Assembly (NCBI RefSeq): GCF_014268745.2
Contig: NZ_JABWRB020000001.1
Location: 2,790,001-2,854,000, forward strand
Reading direction: 5' to 3'
DNA from: Pseudomonas zanjanensis
GTDB taxonomy: Bacteria > Pseudomonadota > Gammaproteobacteria > Pseudomonadales > Pseudomonadaceae
Length of the DNA: 64,000 nucleotides
The notes beneath the pieces were generated by a model, which ran no database searches, was not told the DNA's origin, and was given only the letters and a program-made list of their open reading frames with translations. The position numbers and the translations under genes are program-made. How positions within the stretch are numbered: the first letter of the stretch is position 1; every line of letters starts with the position of its first letter. Shown here piece after piece: positions 45,307 through 54,653 of this stretch.

Positions 45307-46500
45307 TCAGGGATTCCATTGGAATCGATAGATGTCTCGATAACCATTGCTTGGGTCATACAACAACTTCTTCCCGCCGTCGAAAGCGATATTGTCGGCA
45401 TTGACCAAGTGAACCGGTGCCACGAAGCCACTCACCGGCTGGCCGGCCATCAGTCGGTTCAACTCATCGATCACCTGCCAGCCATGCACGTTGAGCGGTT
45501 CGGCCACGGTGACGGTCTGGTAGTTCTTTTCCTGGATGCGCAAGAACGCCGAAGCGCTGCCGTCACCGGCCGACAACAGGCTGATGCCATCGCGGGGGAT
45601 CGCGGCGCTGGCCAAGGTCGCCACCGCGTAGTCGAAATAGATATCGTTGATGGCCAGCGTGTGGGTCCAGCGCTTGCCATGGCGCTGCAGCAGCTGCGTG
45701 GTGATCGCCGGCATTTTCTCGCGACTTTCGGAGATTGCGACATCGCGCACTTCCAGCAACGAGCAGTCCCGACAGGCCCGAATCACGTTTTCCATGGCCT
45801 TGGCTTTCGCCATGGCAATGCTGTACCTGGAGTCGGTCAGGATGACCACGCCGGCTTTTCCGTTCGACTGCGCCACTGCCGCCATGGCCGTGATGCGAGC
45901 CACTTCGAGCGGATCGGTGGTGACGTTCATGGCCATCGGCGTACCGTCAATCGCCCCGGGCTTTTCCCCGGCGTGCCAGCCCACCACCGGCACGCCCTTG
46001 TCGGCGAAGACGGCCAGCGCCGCCTTGTTTTCAAGGGCATCGGCACCGCACAGAATGAGGCCATCGGGGTTCGCCGCCAGCGCATCGGCAAAGGCCTTTG
46101 CACGCCCGTCCGGGGACCCGGCGCCATCGAATACCCTCAGCGTCCACCCCATCGCCTTGGCGGCCTCGCGAGCACCTTGGGCAACACCGACAATACCGCC
46201 GTTGCGCATATCTTCTGCGACAATGGCAATGCTCTTGCCGCGCTGGGCGCGCGGACCGGTTTCAGGACCGCTCCAGGGCACGGCGCCGAGGGTGGCCTTG
46301 GCAACCATTTCCTGCGCTTGAGCCACTGTCACCGTGGCATCCGTTGCCGCTGGCAGGTTCTGGCCGTATCCGGGCGTTGCCGTGAAAAGGCAGAAAACCG
46401 TCATTGAAACTGTCTTGAGCAACCGGGACCTGGTCAAACAGGTTCGATCACCGCGTGTGGTGCCGGGTCTGGAGCCGATGGCGCGATCATAATGGGTCAT
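45307..46500 (-). CDS. Periplasmic sugar-binding-type protein (orphan)
   Basis: 397 residues with an extended, basic N-region before the signal core (KTVSMTVFCLFTATPGYGQ, cut near residue 47). A periplasmic-binding type I domain follows: KSIAIVAEDMRNGGIVGVAQGAREAAKAMGW, NPDGLILCGADALENKAALAVFADKGVPVVGWHAG and TLAINDIYFDYAV. AAGAGACGCC precedes ATG 46500. No permease or ATPase is adjacent, so it may serve a distant transporter or a sensor. The ligand is unknown. Confidence 0.8.
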   Translation of the reverse strand: MTHYDRAIGSRPGTTRGDRTCLTRSRLLKTVSMTVFCLFTATPGYGQNLPAATDATVTVAQAQEMVAKATLGAVPWSGPETGPRAQRGKSIAIVAEDMRNGGIVGVAQGAREAAKAMGWTLRVFDGAGSPDGRAKAFADALAANPDGLILCGADALENKAALAVFADKGVPVVGWHAGEKPGAIDGTPMAMNVTTDPLEVARITAMAAVAQSNGKAGVVILTDSRYSIAMAKAKAMENVIRACRDCSLLEVRDVAISESREKMPAITTQLLQRHGKRWTHTLAINDIYFDYAVATLASAAIPRDGISLLSAGDGSASAFLRIQEKNYQTVTVAEPLNVHGWQVIDELNRLMAGQPVSGFVAPVHLVNADNIAFDGGKKLLYDPSNGYRDIYRFQWNP

Positions 46501-46692
46501 GGCGTCTCTTTTTTTTGTGGAGGCAGTGTTCAGATTCAATGTCCGCAAGGATAGTCGCTTCTGTTGGCATCGACCCGAAAGGGAAACGGCAAGTTTGTAA
46601 CATCCCCCCAGCCCCGGGCCTCGCGAAGAGCAGCCCGACGCTGCAGCATGACTATGCTCTGGAGACAGTCACGTAACGGAGCGTCAGTCCCC

Positions 46693-47085
46693 ATGACTTC
46701 AAATCTGGCCGATATTTATACCGATTACATCGCCTGCCTGAATGCACAGGATTGGGACAACCTGGGCCTTTTTGTGCATCAGCAAGTGATTCACAACGCG
46801 AGACCATTAGGGTTGCATGGCTATCGAAGCATGCTGGAAGCGGATTATCGGGACATCCCCGACTTGCGCTTTGAAGTCGAATGCCTGGTGGTCGACCCAC
46901 CCCGGTTGGCGGCTCGCCTGGTATTCAATTGCACGCCGGCTGGGGAGTTCCTGGGGCTTGCGGTCAATGGCGCACGGGTCGCCTTCACGGAAAACGTCTT
47001 CTACGCGTTCGAGGACGGCAGGATCCGCGAGGTCTGGTCGATTATCGACAAGCAAGCGATCGAGGCTCAGCTCCCATCCATGTAG
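46693..47085 (+). CDS. SnoaL-like / NTF2-fold protein
   Basis: 130 residues of the NTF2-like fold, as in ester cyclase-related proteins: LADIYTDYIACLNAQDWDNLGLFVHQQVIHNARPLGLHGYRSMLEADYRDIPDLRFEVECLV and FTENVFYAFEDGRIREVWSIIDKQAIE. Such proteins are small cytosolic enzymes or binding proteins with varied reactions, and no substrate can be given. The start at 46693 fits the fold; the in-frame extension to 46564 is not needed. Confidence 0.82.
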   Translation: MTSNLADIYTDYIACLNAQDWDNLGLFVHQQVIHNARPLGLHGYRSMLEADYRDIPDLRFEVECLVVDPPRLAARLVFNCTPAGEFLGLAVNGARVAFTENVFYAFEDGRIREVWSIIDKQAIEAQLPSM

Positions 47086-47259
47086 AGGAGTGCTCCAGCG
47101 CTGCCAGTTGCAACGCCCCGCGCATCGTACCCGTAGGCAACGGCATCGCGGAAAACCAAATCCAAGAAGCAATCGCGCTCGACATCCATTATTCGACGCA
47201 CCCCGAAGTGAGGGACCTGTCGGGCGCATAGCCTGTGAGCCACTCTGGAGGAGATGGCG

Positions 47260-48510
47260 ATGACACGCACCCGTTTTTTTGGAAAAACCGTATTGGCCTG
47301 CACGTTCATCCTGGCGATGATCGGTTGGGGGATCGGCTTCTACGGGCCGCCGATCTACATGCAAGCGGTCATGGAGCGCACGGGTTGGCCGATCGCCGAG
47401 GTCTCGACCGCCGTGACCGTGCACTTTCTCAGCGGCACGCTAGTCATCGCCAACCTGCCACGTCTTTATGCACGCTTCGGCATGCCCACCATCACCCTGC
47501 TGGGCAGCATCGTCCTGGGCATCGGTGTGAACACCTGGGCTCAAGCCAACCAGCTCTGGGTGTTGTATGCCGGCGCCGTCTGCTCGGGTATCGGTTGGGT
47601 GACATTGGGGGCCGCAGCCGTTAACACCCTGATCGCCCCGTGGTACGTCAAGGAAAGGCCCAAGGCTTTGGGCAAGGCCTACAACGGCGCCAGCCTGGGG
47701 GGCGTGATCTTTTCGCCGCTGTGGGTGTGGCTGATCGAGCGCTTCGGCTTTGCCGCGGCGGCGCTGGCGATCAGTGTCGTCGCCGTGCTGCTCATCGGCG
47801 CCTTCGCCTTCCTGGTCTTCAACAAAAGCCCACAAGGCTTGGGACAGCATCCCGACCACGCAGACCAGCCGGAACCGGTGCCGGCCAGCGCCAGCGCCGC
47901 GCCATGGACCGCCCTGCAGACGCTTAGGTCGGCCAGTTTCCGCAGCCTGGCGGCCGGCATGTCCCTGGGCCTGTTCGCCCAGATCGGCTTGGTCGCGCAC
48001 CTGTATTCGATGCTGCTGGGACGCATGAGCGCCCATGACGCCTCGTTCGCCATGGGCCTGGCCACCGCCAGTGCGATGGGCGGGCGATACGTCGCCGCAC
48101 GCCTGATGATCCAGGGTATGAACCGTCGGCAGCTGGCCTGTCTCGGGTATGCCATTCAGATGCTGGGCACACTGATGCTTCTGGGCCTGGGCCTGCACCC
48201 GACGGTGGCCTGGATAGCCGTGGTGCTGATCGGTTCGGGCATTGGCAATGCGACGTCCTTGCCGCCCCTGATTGCCCAGGTCGAGTTCAGCCGTGAACAC
48301 ACCGCCAGGGTGATCGCCCTGATGGTTGCGATCAGCCAGGCCACCTATGCCTTCGCCCCAGCCCTATTCGGCCTGTTGCGCGCCGTCTTCATCGATCCGA
48401 ATCACGCCATCGTCGCCGTCGTGGCAGCAGCCGTCACCGTGCAGGTGCTCGCCATGGTGTCATTCTATCGGGGCGTATCCCCTCGCCCCTTCAAGAAAGC
48501 CGTTTGCTGA
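47260..48510 (+). CDS. MFS transporter
   Basis: 416 residues, 12 helices. It opens GKTVLACTFILAMIGWGIGFYGPPIYMQAVMERTGWPIAEVSTAVTVHF; a WYVKERPKALGKAYNGASLGG loop and a long central loop rich in Pro and Ala (residues about 195-215) follow. The group resembles oxalate/formate or monocarboxylate-type carriers, but the substrate cannot be set. GGAGGAG is six bases before ATG 47260, so this is chosen over ATG 47254. Confidence 0.82.
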   Translation: MTRTRFFGKTVLACTFILAMIGWGIGFYGPPIYMQAVMERTGWPIAEVSTAVTVHFLSGTLVIANLPRLYARFGMPTITLLGSIVLGIGVNTWAQANQLWVLYAGAVCSGIGWVTLGAAAVNTLIAPWYVKERPKALGKAYNGASLGGVIFSPLWVWLIERFGFAAAALAISVVAVLLIGAFAFLVFNKSPQGLGQHPDHADQPEPVPASASAAPWTALQTLRSASFRSLAAGMSLGLFAQIGLVAHLYSMLLGRMSAHDASFAMGLATASAMGGRYVAARLMIQGMNRRQLACLGYAIQMLGTLMLLGLGLHPTVAWIAVVLIGSGIGNATSLPPLIAQVEFSREHTARVIALMVAISQATYAFAPALFGLLRAVFIDPNHAIVAVVAAAVTVQVLAMVSFYRGVSPRPFKKAVC

Positions 48511-48659
48511 CCCTATTCCCCCGGGGCGTTGGAGACCTGCACACCGGCATCAAGACCCACCTCTTATCACTTTTGCTTATCCGTCATCAGCACTATGAAC
48601 AGCACTTGCCGAAAAACTCCTTGAGAATGCCCGCTTATCCATCAACCAGGTGAATCGAC

Positions 48660-49076
48660 ATGTCAGGCGAAAAATCGATAGCGAAACTGCTCAGCGGCAT
48701 GCGCCCATTACTCAATGAAGGCGATTACGTTTTCTGCTGCGTCGCTGACCCGAACTTGGTCAAAGGCGAAGAGGTGCTTGGCAGCTTCCGCGAAAAAGAA
48801 GGCCTGACGGTGATCATCGAACGCAGCAGGGCCTTGGCCTTGGGGCTGGACTTCGACTACGTCGCCGCCTGGATCACCTTGACCGTCCATTCGGCCCTGG
48901 ATGCCGTGGGCTTGACCGCAGCTTTCGCAACGGCCCTGGGAAAGGCCGGCATCAGTTGCAACGTCATCGCGGCTTACTACCACGACCATATCTTCGTCGG
49001 GCGGGAAGATGCGCAAAGGGCCATTGAAGTGCTGGAAGCGCTGGCTCGGTCGGGAGGTAGCGACGATTGCCGGTGA
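48660..49076 (+). CDS. ACT domain-containing protein
   Basis: 138 residues in two ACT-like halves: SIAKLLSGMRPLLNEGDYVFCCV with FREKEGLTVIIERSRA, then AAWITLTVHSALDAVGLTAAFATALGKAGISCNVIAAYYHDHIFVGREDAQRAIEVLEAL. This tandem layout matches small ACT proteins of unknown role, perhaps amino-acid binding. AGGTGA lies before the ATG at 48660. It is placed upstream of the ParDE pair. Confidence 0.85.
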   Translation: MSGEKSIAKLLSGMRPLLNEGDYVFCCVADPNLVKGEEVLGSFREKEGLTVIIERSRALALGLDFDYVAAWITLTVHSALDAVGLTAAFATALGKAGISCNVIAAYYHDHIFVGREDAQRAIEVLEALARSGGSDDCR

Positions 49077-49132
49077 TGCTTGTAAATCATGGCGGCTAAC
49101 CTCTCATTGAATGTATGCGTTCGCGGAAGGAT

Positions 49133-49147
49133 TGGCATACTATGCCA
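49133..49147. promoter_or_regulatory. Dyad upstream of parDE, probable autoregulatory operator
   Basis: TGGCATACTATGCCA is a perfect 7+7 inverted repeat about one centre base, 38 bases upstream of the antitoxin start. ParD antitoxins bind such sites to repress their own operon. Confidence 0.6.
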
Positions 49148-49184
49148 GCAATCCACAATCTGCTTGCCTGCTGCTGGAGCTATC

Positions 49185-49475
49185 ATGGCCACCCGAAACG
49201 TTGTACTCACTCCTCACCAGGAGCAAGTTATTCATGACTTGGTCCAGTCCGGCCGTTATCAGAATGCCAGCGAAGTGATGCGAGAAGGTTTGCGCCTATT
49301 GGAGCAGCGTGTGGCCGAAGACGCCGCAAAAATCGAGGCCCTGCGTCAAGCGGCCTCGATCGGCATCATGGATCTTGAACACGAGCGTTTCACTCATCTG
49401 AGCGAAGAAGGCTTGGAACATTACTTGAATGAACTGAGCGTGGAAGCAGCGCTCCCGACAGGAGAGAAACACTGA
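49185..49475 (+). CDS. parD: ParD-type antitoxin
   Basis: 96 residues with a ribbon-helix-helix N-terminus: MATRNVVLTPHQEQVIHDLVQSGRYQNASEVMREGLRLLEQR, the ParD/CopG signature. The acidic, flexible C-terminal half (FTHLSEEGLEHYLNEL) would wrap the toxin. GGAG lies seven bases before ATG 49185. The toxin gene follows three bases after the stop. Confidence 0.9.
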   Translation: MATRNVVLTPHQEQVIHDLVQSGRYQNASEVMREGLRLLEQRVAEDAAKIEALRQAASIGIMDLEHERFTHLSEEGLEHYLNELSVEAALPTGEKH

Positions 49476-49477
49476 GC

Positions 49478-49834
49478 ATGTCTCAGTATCGGATTTCCAA
49501 CGCGGCGCGGGCCGACATTGTCGACATCCTCAGGCTCTCCCTGACGCAGTTCGGCGATCAAGCACGCCAGCGTTACCAGATTCTGATCCTCACTGCGCTG
49601 CAAGACATCGCCGGCATGCCCTCTCGGATTGGCAGCCAGGACCGTGATGAGCTAGCGCCGGGCCTTCGCAGTTACCACCTCATCTATTCCCGCCAGCAGG
49701 CCAAACATCCCTTCGGGACAGTCAAAAGCCCGCGCCATATCGTGTTCTACCGTGTGGCAAACGACGACGTCATCGAAGTCGTCAGACTCCTTCATGATGC
49801 CATGGAGGCGCAGTTGCATCTTCCCAACGGTTGA
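49478..49834 (+). CDS. parE: ParE-type toxin (RelE/ParE fold)
   Basis: 118 residues of the RelE/ParE superfamily: YRISNAARADIVDILRLSLTQFGDQARQRYQILILTALQDIA and GLRSYHLIYSRQQ... then HIVFYRVANDDVIEVVRLLHDAMEAQLHLP. ParE toxins poison DNA gyrase; the HIVFYR and RLLH elements match. It has a slightly longer loop (AKHPFGTVKSPR) than many ParE proteins. It is coupled to ParD. Confidence 0.9.
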   Translation: MSQYRISNAARADIVDILRLSLTQFGDQARQRYQILILTALQDIAGMPSRIGSQDRDELAPGLRSYHLIYSRQQAKHPFGTVKSPRHIVFYRVANDDVIEVVRLLHDAMEAQLHLPNG

Positions 49835-49848
49835 TTCAGATGTTCCAC

Positions 49849-50616
49849 CTACGCCCATCCCTCAAGCCGCAACGTCGCCCGCACCAGGCGTTGTTCTTCG
49901 TTTTCGATTTCCTTGAGGTGTTCGCAGATGCTCTGGATGTGGGCGATGGCGGCCTTGCGCGCCTGCTCCGGCAGGCGACCGGTCACGGCGTTGTAGAGCC
50001 GGGCGTGTTGGCGGTCGATCTGACGCTTCTGCGGTTCTCGGTGGTAGAGGTTGTTGACCGAGGCAAACACTGAAGTGAGCAACAAGTCCGTCAGCGAACG
50101 CAAGGTTTGCACCAGCACCGGATTGTGTGAAGCCTCGCAGATCGCCAAGTGAAACGCGTGGTCGAGCCGGGCCTGGGCGCTGGCTTCCAGGGACCGGTCG
50201 TGGGCATCGAGCAAGGCCTCGTAGCTGCGGGTGATAAGGACGAAATCCGCCTCGGTCCCGCGCAACGCCGCCAGACGCGCGGACTCGCCCTCCAGCAGGC
50301 TGCGGACCTCGAACAAGTCATAAAGCGTGCGTGGCTGTGAGCTGAACAGATGCATCAGCGGCGAGGCCAAGCCGTGCCCGGACAGGTCTGCCACGAATGA
50401 GCCCTTGCCTTGCTCGGTCCTGATGATCCCGCGCGCGCGCAGCAGCTTCAGTCCCTCGCGAAGGGCGGTGCGCGAGACGCCAAGTTTTTCCGTCAGCCGC
50501 CGCTCCGAAGGCAACAACTGCCCGGTCTTGAGCACGCCGTCGACGATCAGGCGCTCAATGCGTTCACAGACCACGTCGGCGACCTGCGGGTTACGGCTGG
50601 TTTCTGCGCTGTCCAT
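49849..50616 (-). CDS. glcC: FadR-family regulator GlcC
   Basis: 255 residues, as for GlcC (about 254). The GntR winged helix reads VCERIERLIVDGVLKTGQLLPSERRLTEKLGVSRTALREGLKLLRARGIIRTEQGKGSFVADL. An FCD effector domain follows (DLFEVRSLLEGESARLAALRGTEADF, with metal-type His in LDHAFHLAICEASHN). It is divergent from glcDEF and would respond to glycolate or a related hydroxy acid. GGAG lies five bases before ATG 50616, so the longer frame is rejected. Confidence 0.9.
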   Translation of the reverse strand: MDSAETSRNPQVADVVCERIERLIVDGVLKTGQLLPSERRLTEKLGVSRTALREGLKLLRARGIIRTEQGKGSFVADLSGHGLASPLMHLFSSQPRTLYDLFEVRSLLEGESARLAALRGTEADFVLITRSYEALLDAHDRSLEASAQARLDHAFHLAICEASHNPVLVQTLRSLTDLLLTSVFASVNNLYHREPQKRQIDRQHARLYNAVTGRLPEQARKAAIAHIQSICEHLKEIENEEQRLVRATLRLEGWA

Positions 50617-50627
50617 TGAATCTCCAA

Positions 50628-50640
50628 CTGGTATGACCAG
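50628..50640. promoter_or_regulatory. GlcC/FadR-type operator, copy 1
   Basis: CTGGTATGACCAG is a dyad of the TGGT-N3-ACCA form used by FadR-subfamily GntR regulators. It lies 12 bases upstream of the glcC start codon, so it may mediate autoregulation. Confidence 0.7.
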
Positions 50641-50733
50641 CTTCGGAACAGGGTCTACGCCCATCAAACCCACTCAATAAATCATTGTTTATTAAATAAT
50701 TTATTCGACCGACAAAAACAACCTGATGAATAA

Positions 50734-50748
50734 ACTGGTTCGACCAGT
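50734..50748. promoter_or_regulatory. GlcC/FadR-type operator, copy 2
   Basis: ACTGGTTCGACCAGT, a perfect 6-3-6 dyad of the same TGGT-N3-ACCA form, lies 107 bases from copy 1 and 100 bases upstream of glcD. The two sites frame an AT-rich core likely to hold both promoters. Confidence 0.7.
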
Positions 50749-50848
50749 CCAACAGCCCATAGACAGTAGAACGCCCCGGGCCAATGATGCAAGTCAGCCG
50801 TATCGGAACAGACCTCTCATAAAAACAACTGAGTGTCGGCCACGAACC

Positions 50849-52348
50849 ATGAACATTCTCTACGATGAACGTGTCGACGGCGCCCTGCCTGACGTCGATA
50901 AAAACGCGCTGCTACAGGCCCTGCAAGCCCAGCTGCCGGACCTGGAAGTCCTGCATCAGCGCGAAGCACTCAAGCCGTACGAATGCGACGGGCTCTCCGC
51001 TTACCGCACCACGCCCATGCTGGTGGTGCTGCCGCGCCACGTCGACGAGGTCCAGGGCGTGCTGCGGCTCTGCCACGAGCGCAAAGTGCCTGTCGTCGCC
51101 CGTGGCGCGGGCACCGGTTTGTCCGGCGGTGCGCTGCCGTTGGAGAAAGGCGTGTTGCTGGTAATGGCGCGTTTCAACAACATCCTGCACATCGACCCCG
51201 CCGCCCGTACCGCGCGGGTTCAACCGGGCGTGCGCAACCTGGCGATTTCCCAGGCGGCCGCGCCGTTCGGCTTGTACTACGCGCCGGACCCTTCCTCGCA
51301 GATCGCCTGTTCCATCGGCGGCAATGTCGCGGAGAACGCCGGTGGCGTGCATTGCCTCAAGTACGGGCTGACCGTGCACAACCTGCTCAAGGTCGACATC
51401 CTCACCGTCGACGGCGAACACCTGACGCTGGGCTCCCAGGCTCTCGACTCGCCCGGGTTCGATCTGCTGGCATTGTTCACCGGTTCCGAAGGCATGCTCG
51501 GGGTGATCACCGAGGTCACGGTCAAGCTGTTGCCTAAACCGCAAACGGCCAAAGTGCTGCTGGCGGCCTTTGATTGCGTTGAAAAGGCCGGGCGCGCCGT
51601 GGGTGACATCATTGCCGCCGGCATCATCCCGGGCGGCCTGGAAATGATGGACAACCTGGCCATTCGCGCCGCCGAAGACTTCATCCATGCCGGCTACCCA
51701 GTGGACGCCGAAGCCATTCTGTTGTGTGAACTCGACGGCGTGGAGGCCGACGTCCACGACGACTGCAGCCGCGTGCGCCAGGTATTGGAACAGGCCGGCG
51801 CCACCGAAGTACGCCAGGCTCGCGACGAGGCCGAGCGCGTGCGTTTGTGGGCCGGACGCAAGAATGCGTTTCCGGCGGTGGGCCGCCTCTCGCCGGATTA
51901 CTACTGCATGGACGGGACGATCCCGCGCCGGGAGCTGCCCGGTGTGCTGCGCGCCATTGCGGCGTTATCGGCCGAGTATGGCCTGCGGGTCGCCAACGTT
52001 TTCCACGCCGGCGACGGCAACATGCATCCGCTGATACTGTTCGATGCCAATCAACCGGGCGAGCTCGATCGCGCCGAAGCCTTGGGCGGCAAGATTCTTG
52101 AGTTGTGCGTGGAGGTTGGCGGCAGCATCACCGGTGAGCACGGTGTCGGCCGCGAGAAAATCAACCAGATGTGCGCGCAATTCAACAGCGATGAGCTGAC
52201 CATGTTCCATGCCGTCAAAGCCGCGTTCGATCCGAGCGGGCTGCTCAACCCCGGCAAGAACATTCCGACGCTGCATCGCTGCGCCGAGTTTGGCGCCATG
52301 CACGTTCATATGGGTCAGTTGCCCTTCCCCGACCTGGAGCGTTTCTGA
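50849..52348 (+). CDS. glcD: Glycolate oxidase subunit GlcD
   Basis: 499 residues, exactly the length of E. coli GlcD. The FAD_binding_4 domain has VPVVARGAGTGLSGGALPLEKGVLL, IGGNVAENAGGVHCLKYG and FTGSEGMLGVITEVTVKLLP. The C-terminal FAD oxidase domain has FHAGDGNMHPLILFD and GGSITGEHGVGREKI. It oxidises glycolate to glyoxylate as the flavin subunit of a membrane-linked complex with GlcE and GlcF. The start MNILYDERVDG matches homologues; the upstream in-frame ATG at 50726 lies before the operator and is rejected. Confidence 0.95.
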   Translation: MNILYDERVDGALPDVDKNALLQALQAQLPDLEVLHQREALKPYECDGLSAYRTTPMLVVLPRHVDEVQGVLRLCHERKVPVVARGAGTGLSGGALPLEKGVLLVMARFNNILHIDPAARTARVQPGVRNLAISQAAAPFGLYYAPDPSSQIACSIGGNVAENAGGVHCLKYGLTVHNLLKVDILTVDGEHLTLGSQALDSPGFDLLALFTGSEGMLGVITEVTVKLLPKPQTAKVLLAAFDCVEKAGRAVGDIIAAGIIPGGLEMMDNLAIRAAEDFIHAGYPVDAEAILLCELDGVEADVHDDCSRVRQVLEQAGATEVRQARDEAERVRLWAGRKNAFPAVGRLSPDYYCMDGTIPRRELPGVLRAIAALSAEYGLRVANVFHAGDGNMHPLILFDANQPGELDRAEALGGKILELCVEVGGSITGEHGVGREKINQMCAQFNSDELTMFHAVKAAFDPSGLLNPGKNIPTLHRCAEFGAMHVHMGQLPFPDLERF

Positions 52349-53412
52349 TGGGCAGCGAACAGGATTTCGACGCCAGCGCAGCGCTGCTGGAACAGGTCAA
52401 CCAGGCGCTGGAGAACGCCACCCCGCTACGTATCCAGGGCGCCAACAGCAAGGCATTTCTTGGCCGTAGCGTGACAGGTGAAATACTCGACACCCGCTCG
52501 CACCGGGGCATTGTCAGCTACGACCCGACTGAATTGGTGATCACCGCTCGCTGTGGCACGCCATTGGCAGAATTGTCCGAAGTGCTCGACGCGTCGCAGC
52601 AGATGCTGCCTTGCGAACCGCCCGCCTTCGGTGAAAACGCCACCGTCGGCGGCATGATTGCCTGCGGACTCTCAGGGCCACGGCGCCCCTGGTCAGGCTC
52701 GGTGCGCGACTTCATCCTCGGCACACGGGTCATCACGGGACAAGGCAAGCACTTGCGCTTCGGCGGCGAGGTCATGAAAAACGTCGCCGGCTACGATCTG
52801 TCGCGCCTGATGGCCGGCAGCTATGGCTCGCTTGGCGTGGTGACCGAGGTGTCCCTCAAGGTCCTGCCAAAACCGCGACAGACCTTGAGCATCAGCCTGG
52901 AGATGGACGCCGCCCGGGCCTTGCTGCGCCTGGCGGAATGGGGCCAGCAACCGCTGCCGATCAGCGCCGCGTGTCACGATGGCCAACGCCTGCACCTCAG
53001 GCTCGAAGGCGGCGAAGGCTCGGTGGCGGCGGCCCATGACCGTTTGGGCGGCGAACGGCTGGACTCTGCGTACTGGCAAGACCTCAACGAACATCGGTTG
53101 AGTTTCTTCGATGAGGACCTGCCTCTTTGGCGCCTCGCCCTGCCCCATGACACGCCTCGGCTGCCCCTGCCGGGCGTGCAATTGATCGATTGGGGCGGCG
53201 CCCAGCGTTGGCTCAAATCCGCGGCCGAAGCGACCTTCATTCGCTCGGTCGTGGAGAACGTCGGCGGGCATGCGACCTGCTACACCCCTGGCCTGATCGA
53301 CAGTCCCTTCCAACCGCTGCCCGACGCCCTGATGCGCTATCACCGGAACTTGAAGCGACAACTCGATCCACGGGGCCTGTTCAACCCAGGGCGCCTGTAC
53401 GCGGAGCTTTGA
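52348..53412 (+). CDS. glcE: Glycolate oxidase subunit GlcE
   Basis: 354 residues (E. coli GlcE about 350), the second flavin-type subunit. It has FENATVGGMIACGLSGPRRPWSGSVRDFILG, GGEVMKNVAGYDLSRLMAGSYGSLGVVTEVSLKVLP and a short C-terminal FAD domain. The ATG shares a base with the glcD stop (TGATG), so the subunits are coupled. Confidence 0.95.
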   Translation: MGSEQDFDASAALLEQVNQALENATPLRIQGANSKAFLGRSVTGEILDTRSHRGIVSYDPTELVITARCGTPLAELSEVLDASQQMLPCEPPAFGENATVGGMIACGLSGPRRPWSGSVRDFILGTRVITGQGKHLRFGGEVMKNVAGYDLSRLMAGSYGSLGVVTEVSLKVLPKPRQTLSISLEMDAARALLRLAEWGQQPLPISAACHDGQRLHLRLEGGEGSVAAAHDRLGGERLDSAYWQDLNEHRLSFFDEDLPLWRLALPHDTPRLPLPGVQLIDWGGAQRWLKSAAEATFIRSVVENVGGHATCYTPGLIDSPFQPLPDALMRYHRNLKRQLDPRGLFNPGRLYAEL

Positions 53413-53415
53413 ACC

Positions 53416-54633
53416 ATGCAGACCACTTTGAGTGACGACGCCCGCCAGCTACCCCGCGCCGAAGAAGCCGAGCGCATTCTGCGCAGTTGCGTGCACTGCG
53501 GTTTCTGCAATGCCACCTGCCCGACCTATCAACTGCTGGGTGATGAACTGGATGGCCCGAGGGGCCGCATCTACCTGATCAAGCAGGTGCTGGAAGGCAA
53601 CGAGGTCACGCACAAAACCCAGCAACATCTGGATCGTTGCCTGTCCTGCCGCAATTGTGAAACCACCTGTCCTTCCGGCGTCGACTACCACAACTTGCTG
53701 GACATCGGCCGGGCGGTGGTCGATGCGGCAGTGCCGCGCCCGCTCGGCCAGCGTCTGTTGCGCGAGGGGTTGCGCGGCGTGCTGCCCAATCCCGGGCTGT
53801 TCAAAGCGCTGGTGCGCAGTGGCCAGGTGTTCCGCGCGGTGCTGCCCAGCACACTGCAAGTCAAGTTGCCGCGCAACGTGCATCCGGCGAAGCCACGACC
53901 AACCACCCGTCATGCCCGGCAAGTGCTCATGCTCGAAGGCTGCGTGCAACCGAGCCTGTCGCCCAATACCAATGCGGCGGCTGCACGGGTACTGGATCGG
54001 TTGGGGATCAGCGTCACCGCGATTGACGAGGCCGGTTGTTGCGGTGCGCTGGACTATCACCTGAACGCCCAGGCCACCGGCCTCGACCGTGCCCGCCGCA
54101 ACATCGACGCCTGGTGGCCGCGCATTGAAGGCGGTGCCGAGGCCATCGTGCAAACCGCCAGCGGCTGCGGTGCCTTCATCAAGGATTATGGTCATCTGCT
54201 CAGCAGCGATCCGGCGTATGCCGACAAGGCCGCAAAGGTCAGCGCCCTGGCCAAGGACCTGGTTGAGGTACTGCGCGGCGAACCGCTGGATAAGCTCGGC
54301 GTACACGGCGACCAGCGCCTGGCCGTTCACTGCCCCTGCACATTGCAGCATGCGCAAAGACTCGGGGGCGCGGTCGAAGCGATCCTGGAGACGCTCGGAT
54401 TCAACCTGACGCCGGTGCCCGACAGCCACCTGTGCTGCGGCTCGGCGGGCACTTATTCACTGACCCAACCCGAACTGGCTCGGCAACTGCGGGACAACAA
54501 GCTCAATGCCCTGGAAAGCGGACGCCCCGACGTCATCGTCACCGCCAATATCGGCTGCCAGTCCCACCTCGACGGTGCTGGGCGAACCCCTGTCAGGCAC
54601 TGGATCGAACTGGTCGAAGCCGCGCTGCCTTGA
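53416..54633 (+). CDS. glcF: Glycolate oxidase iron-sulfur subunit GlcF
   Basis: 405 residues. Two 4Fe-4S motifs (CVHCGFCNATCPTY and CLSCRNCETTCPSG) come first, then two CCG-domain repeats (GCCGALDYHL, CCGSAGTYSL) as in GlpC/LldE-type proteins. It hands electrons from the GlcD/GlcE flavins to quinone at the membrane. It starts three bases after glcE. No glcG or glcB follows; the next gene is convergent arsJ. Confidence 0.95.
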   Translation: MQTTLSDDARQLPRAEEAERILRSCVHCGFCNATCPTYQLLGDELDGPRGRIYLIKQVLEGNEVTHKTQQHLDRCLSCRNCETTCPSGVDYHNLLDIGRAVVDAAVPRPLGQRLLREGLRGVLPNPGLFKALVRSGQVFRAVLPSTLQVKLPRNVHPAKPRPTTRHARQVLMLEGCVQPSLSPNTNAAAARVLDRLGISVTAIDEAGCCGALDYHLNAQATGLDRARRNIDAWWPRIEGGAEAIVQTASGCGAFIKDYGHLLSSDPAYADKAAKVSALAKDLVEVLRGEPLDKLGVHGDQRLAVHCPCTLQHAQRLGGAVEAILETLGFNLTPVPDSHLCCGSAGTYSLTQPELARQLRDNKLNALESGRPDVIVTANIGCQSHLDGAGRTPVRHWIELVEAALP

Positions 54634-54653
54634 CCGACAAAATCGGAGGGGCC

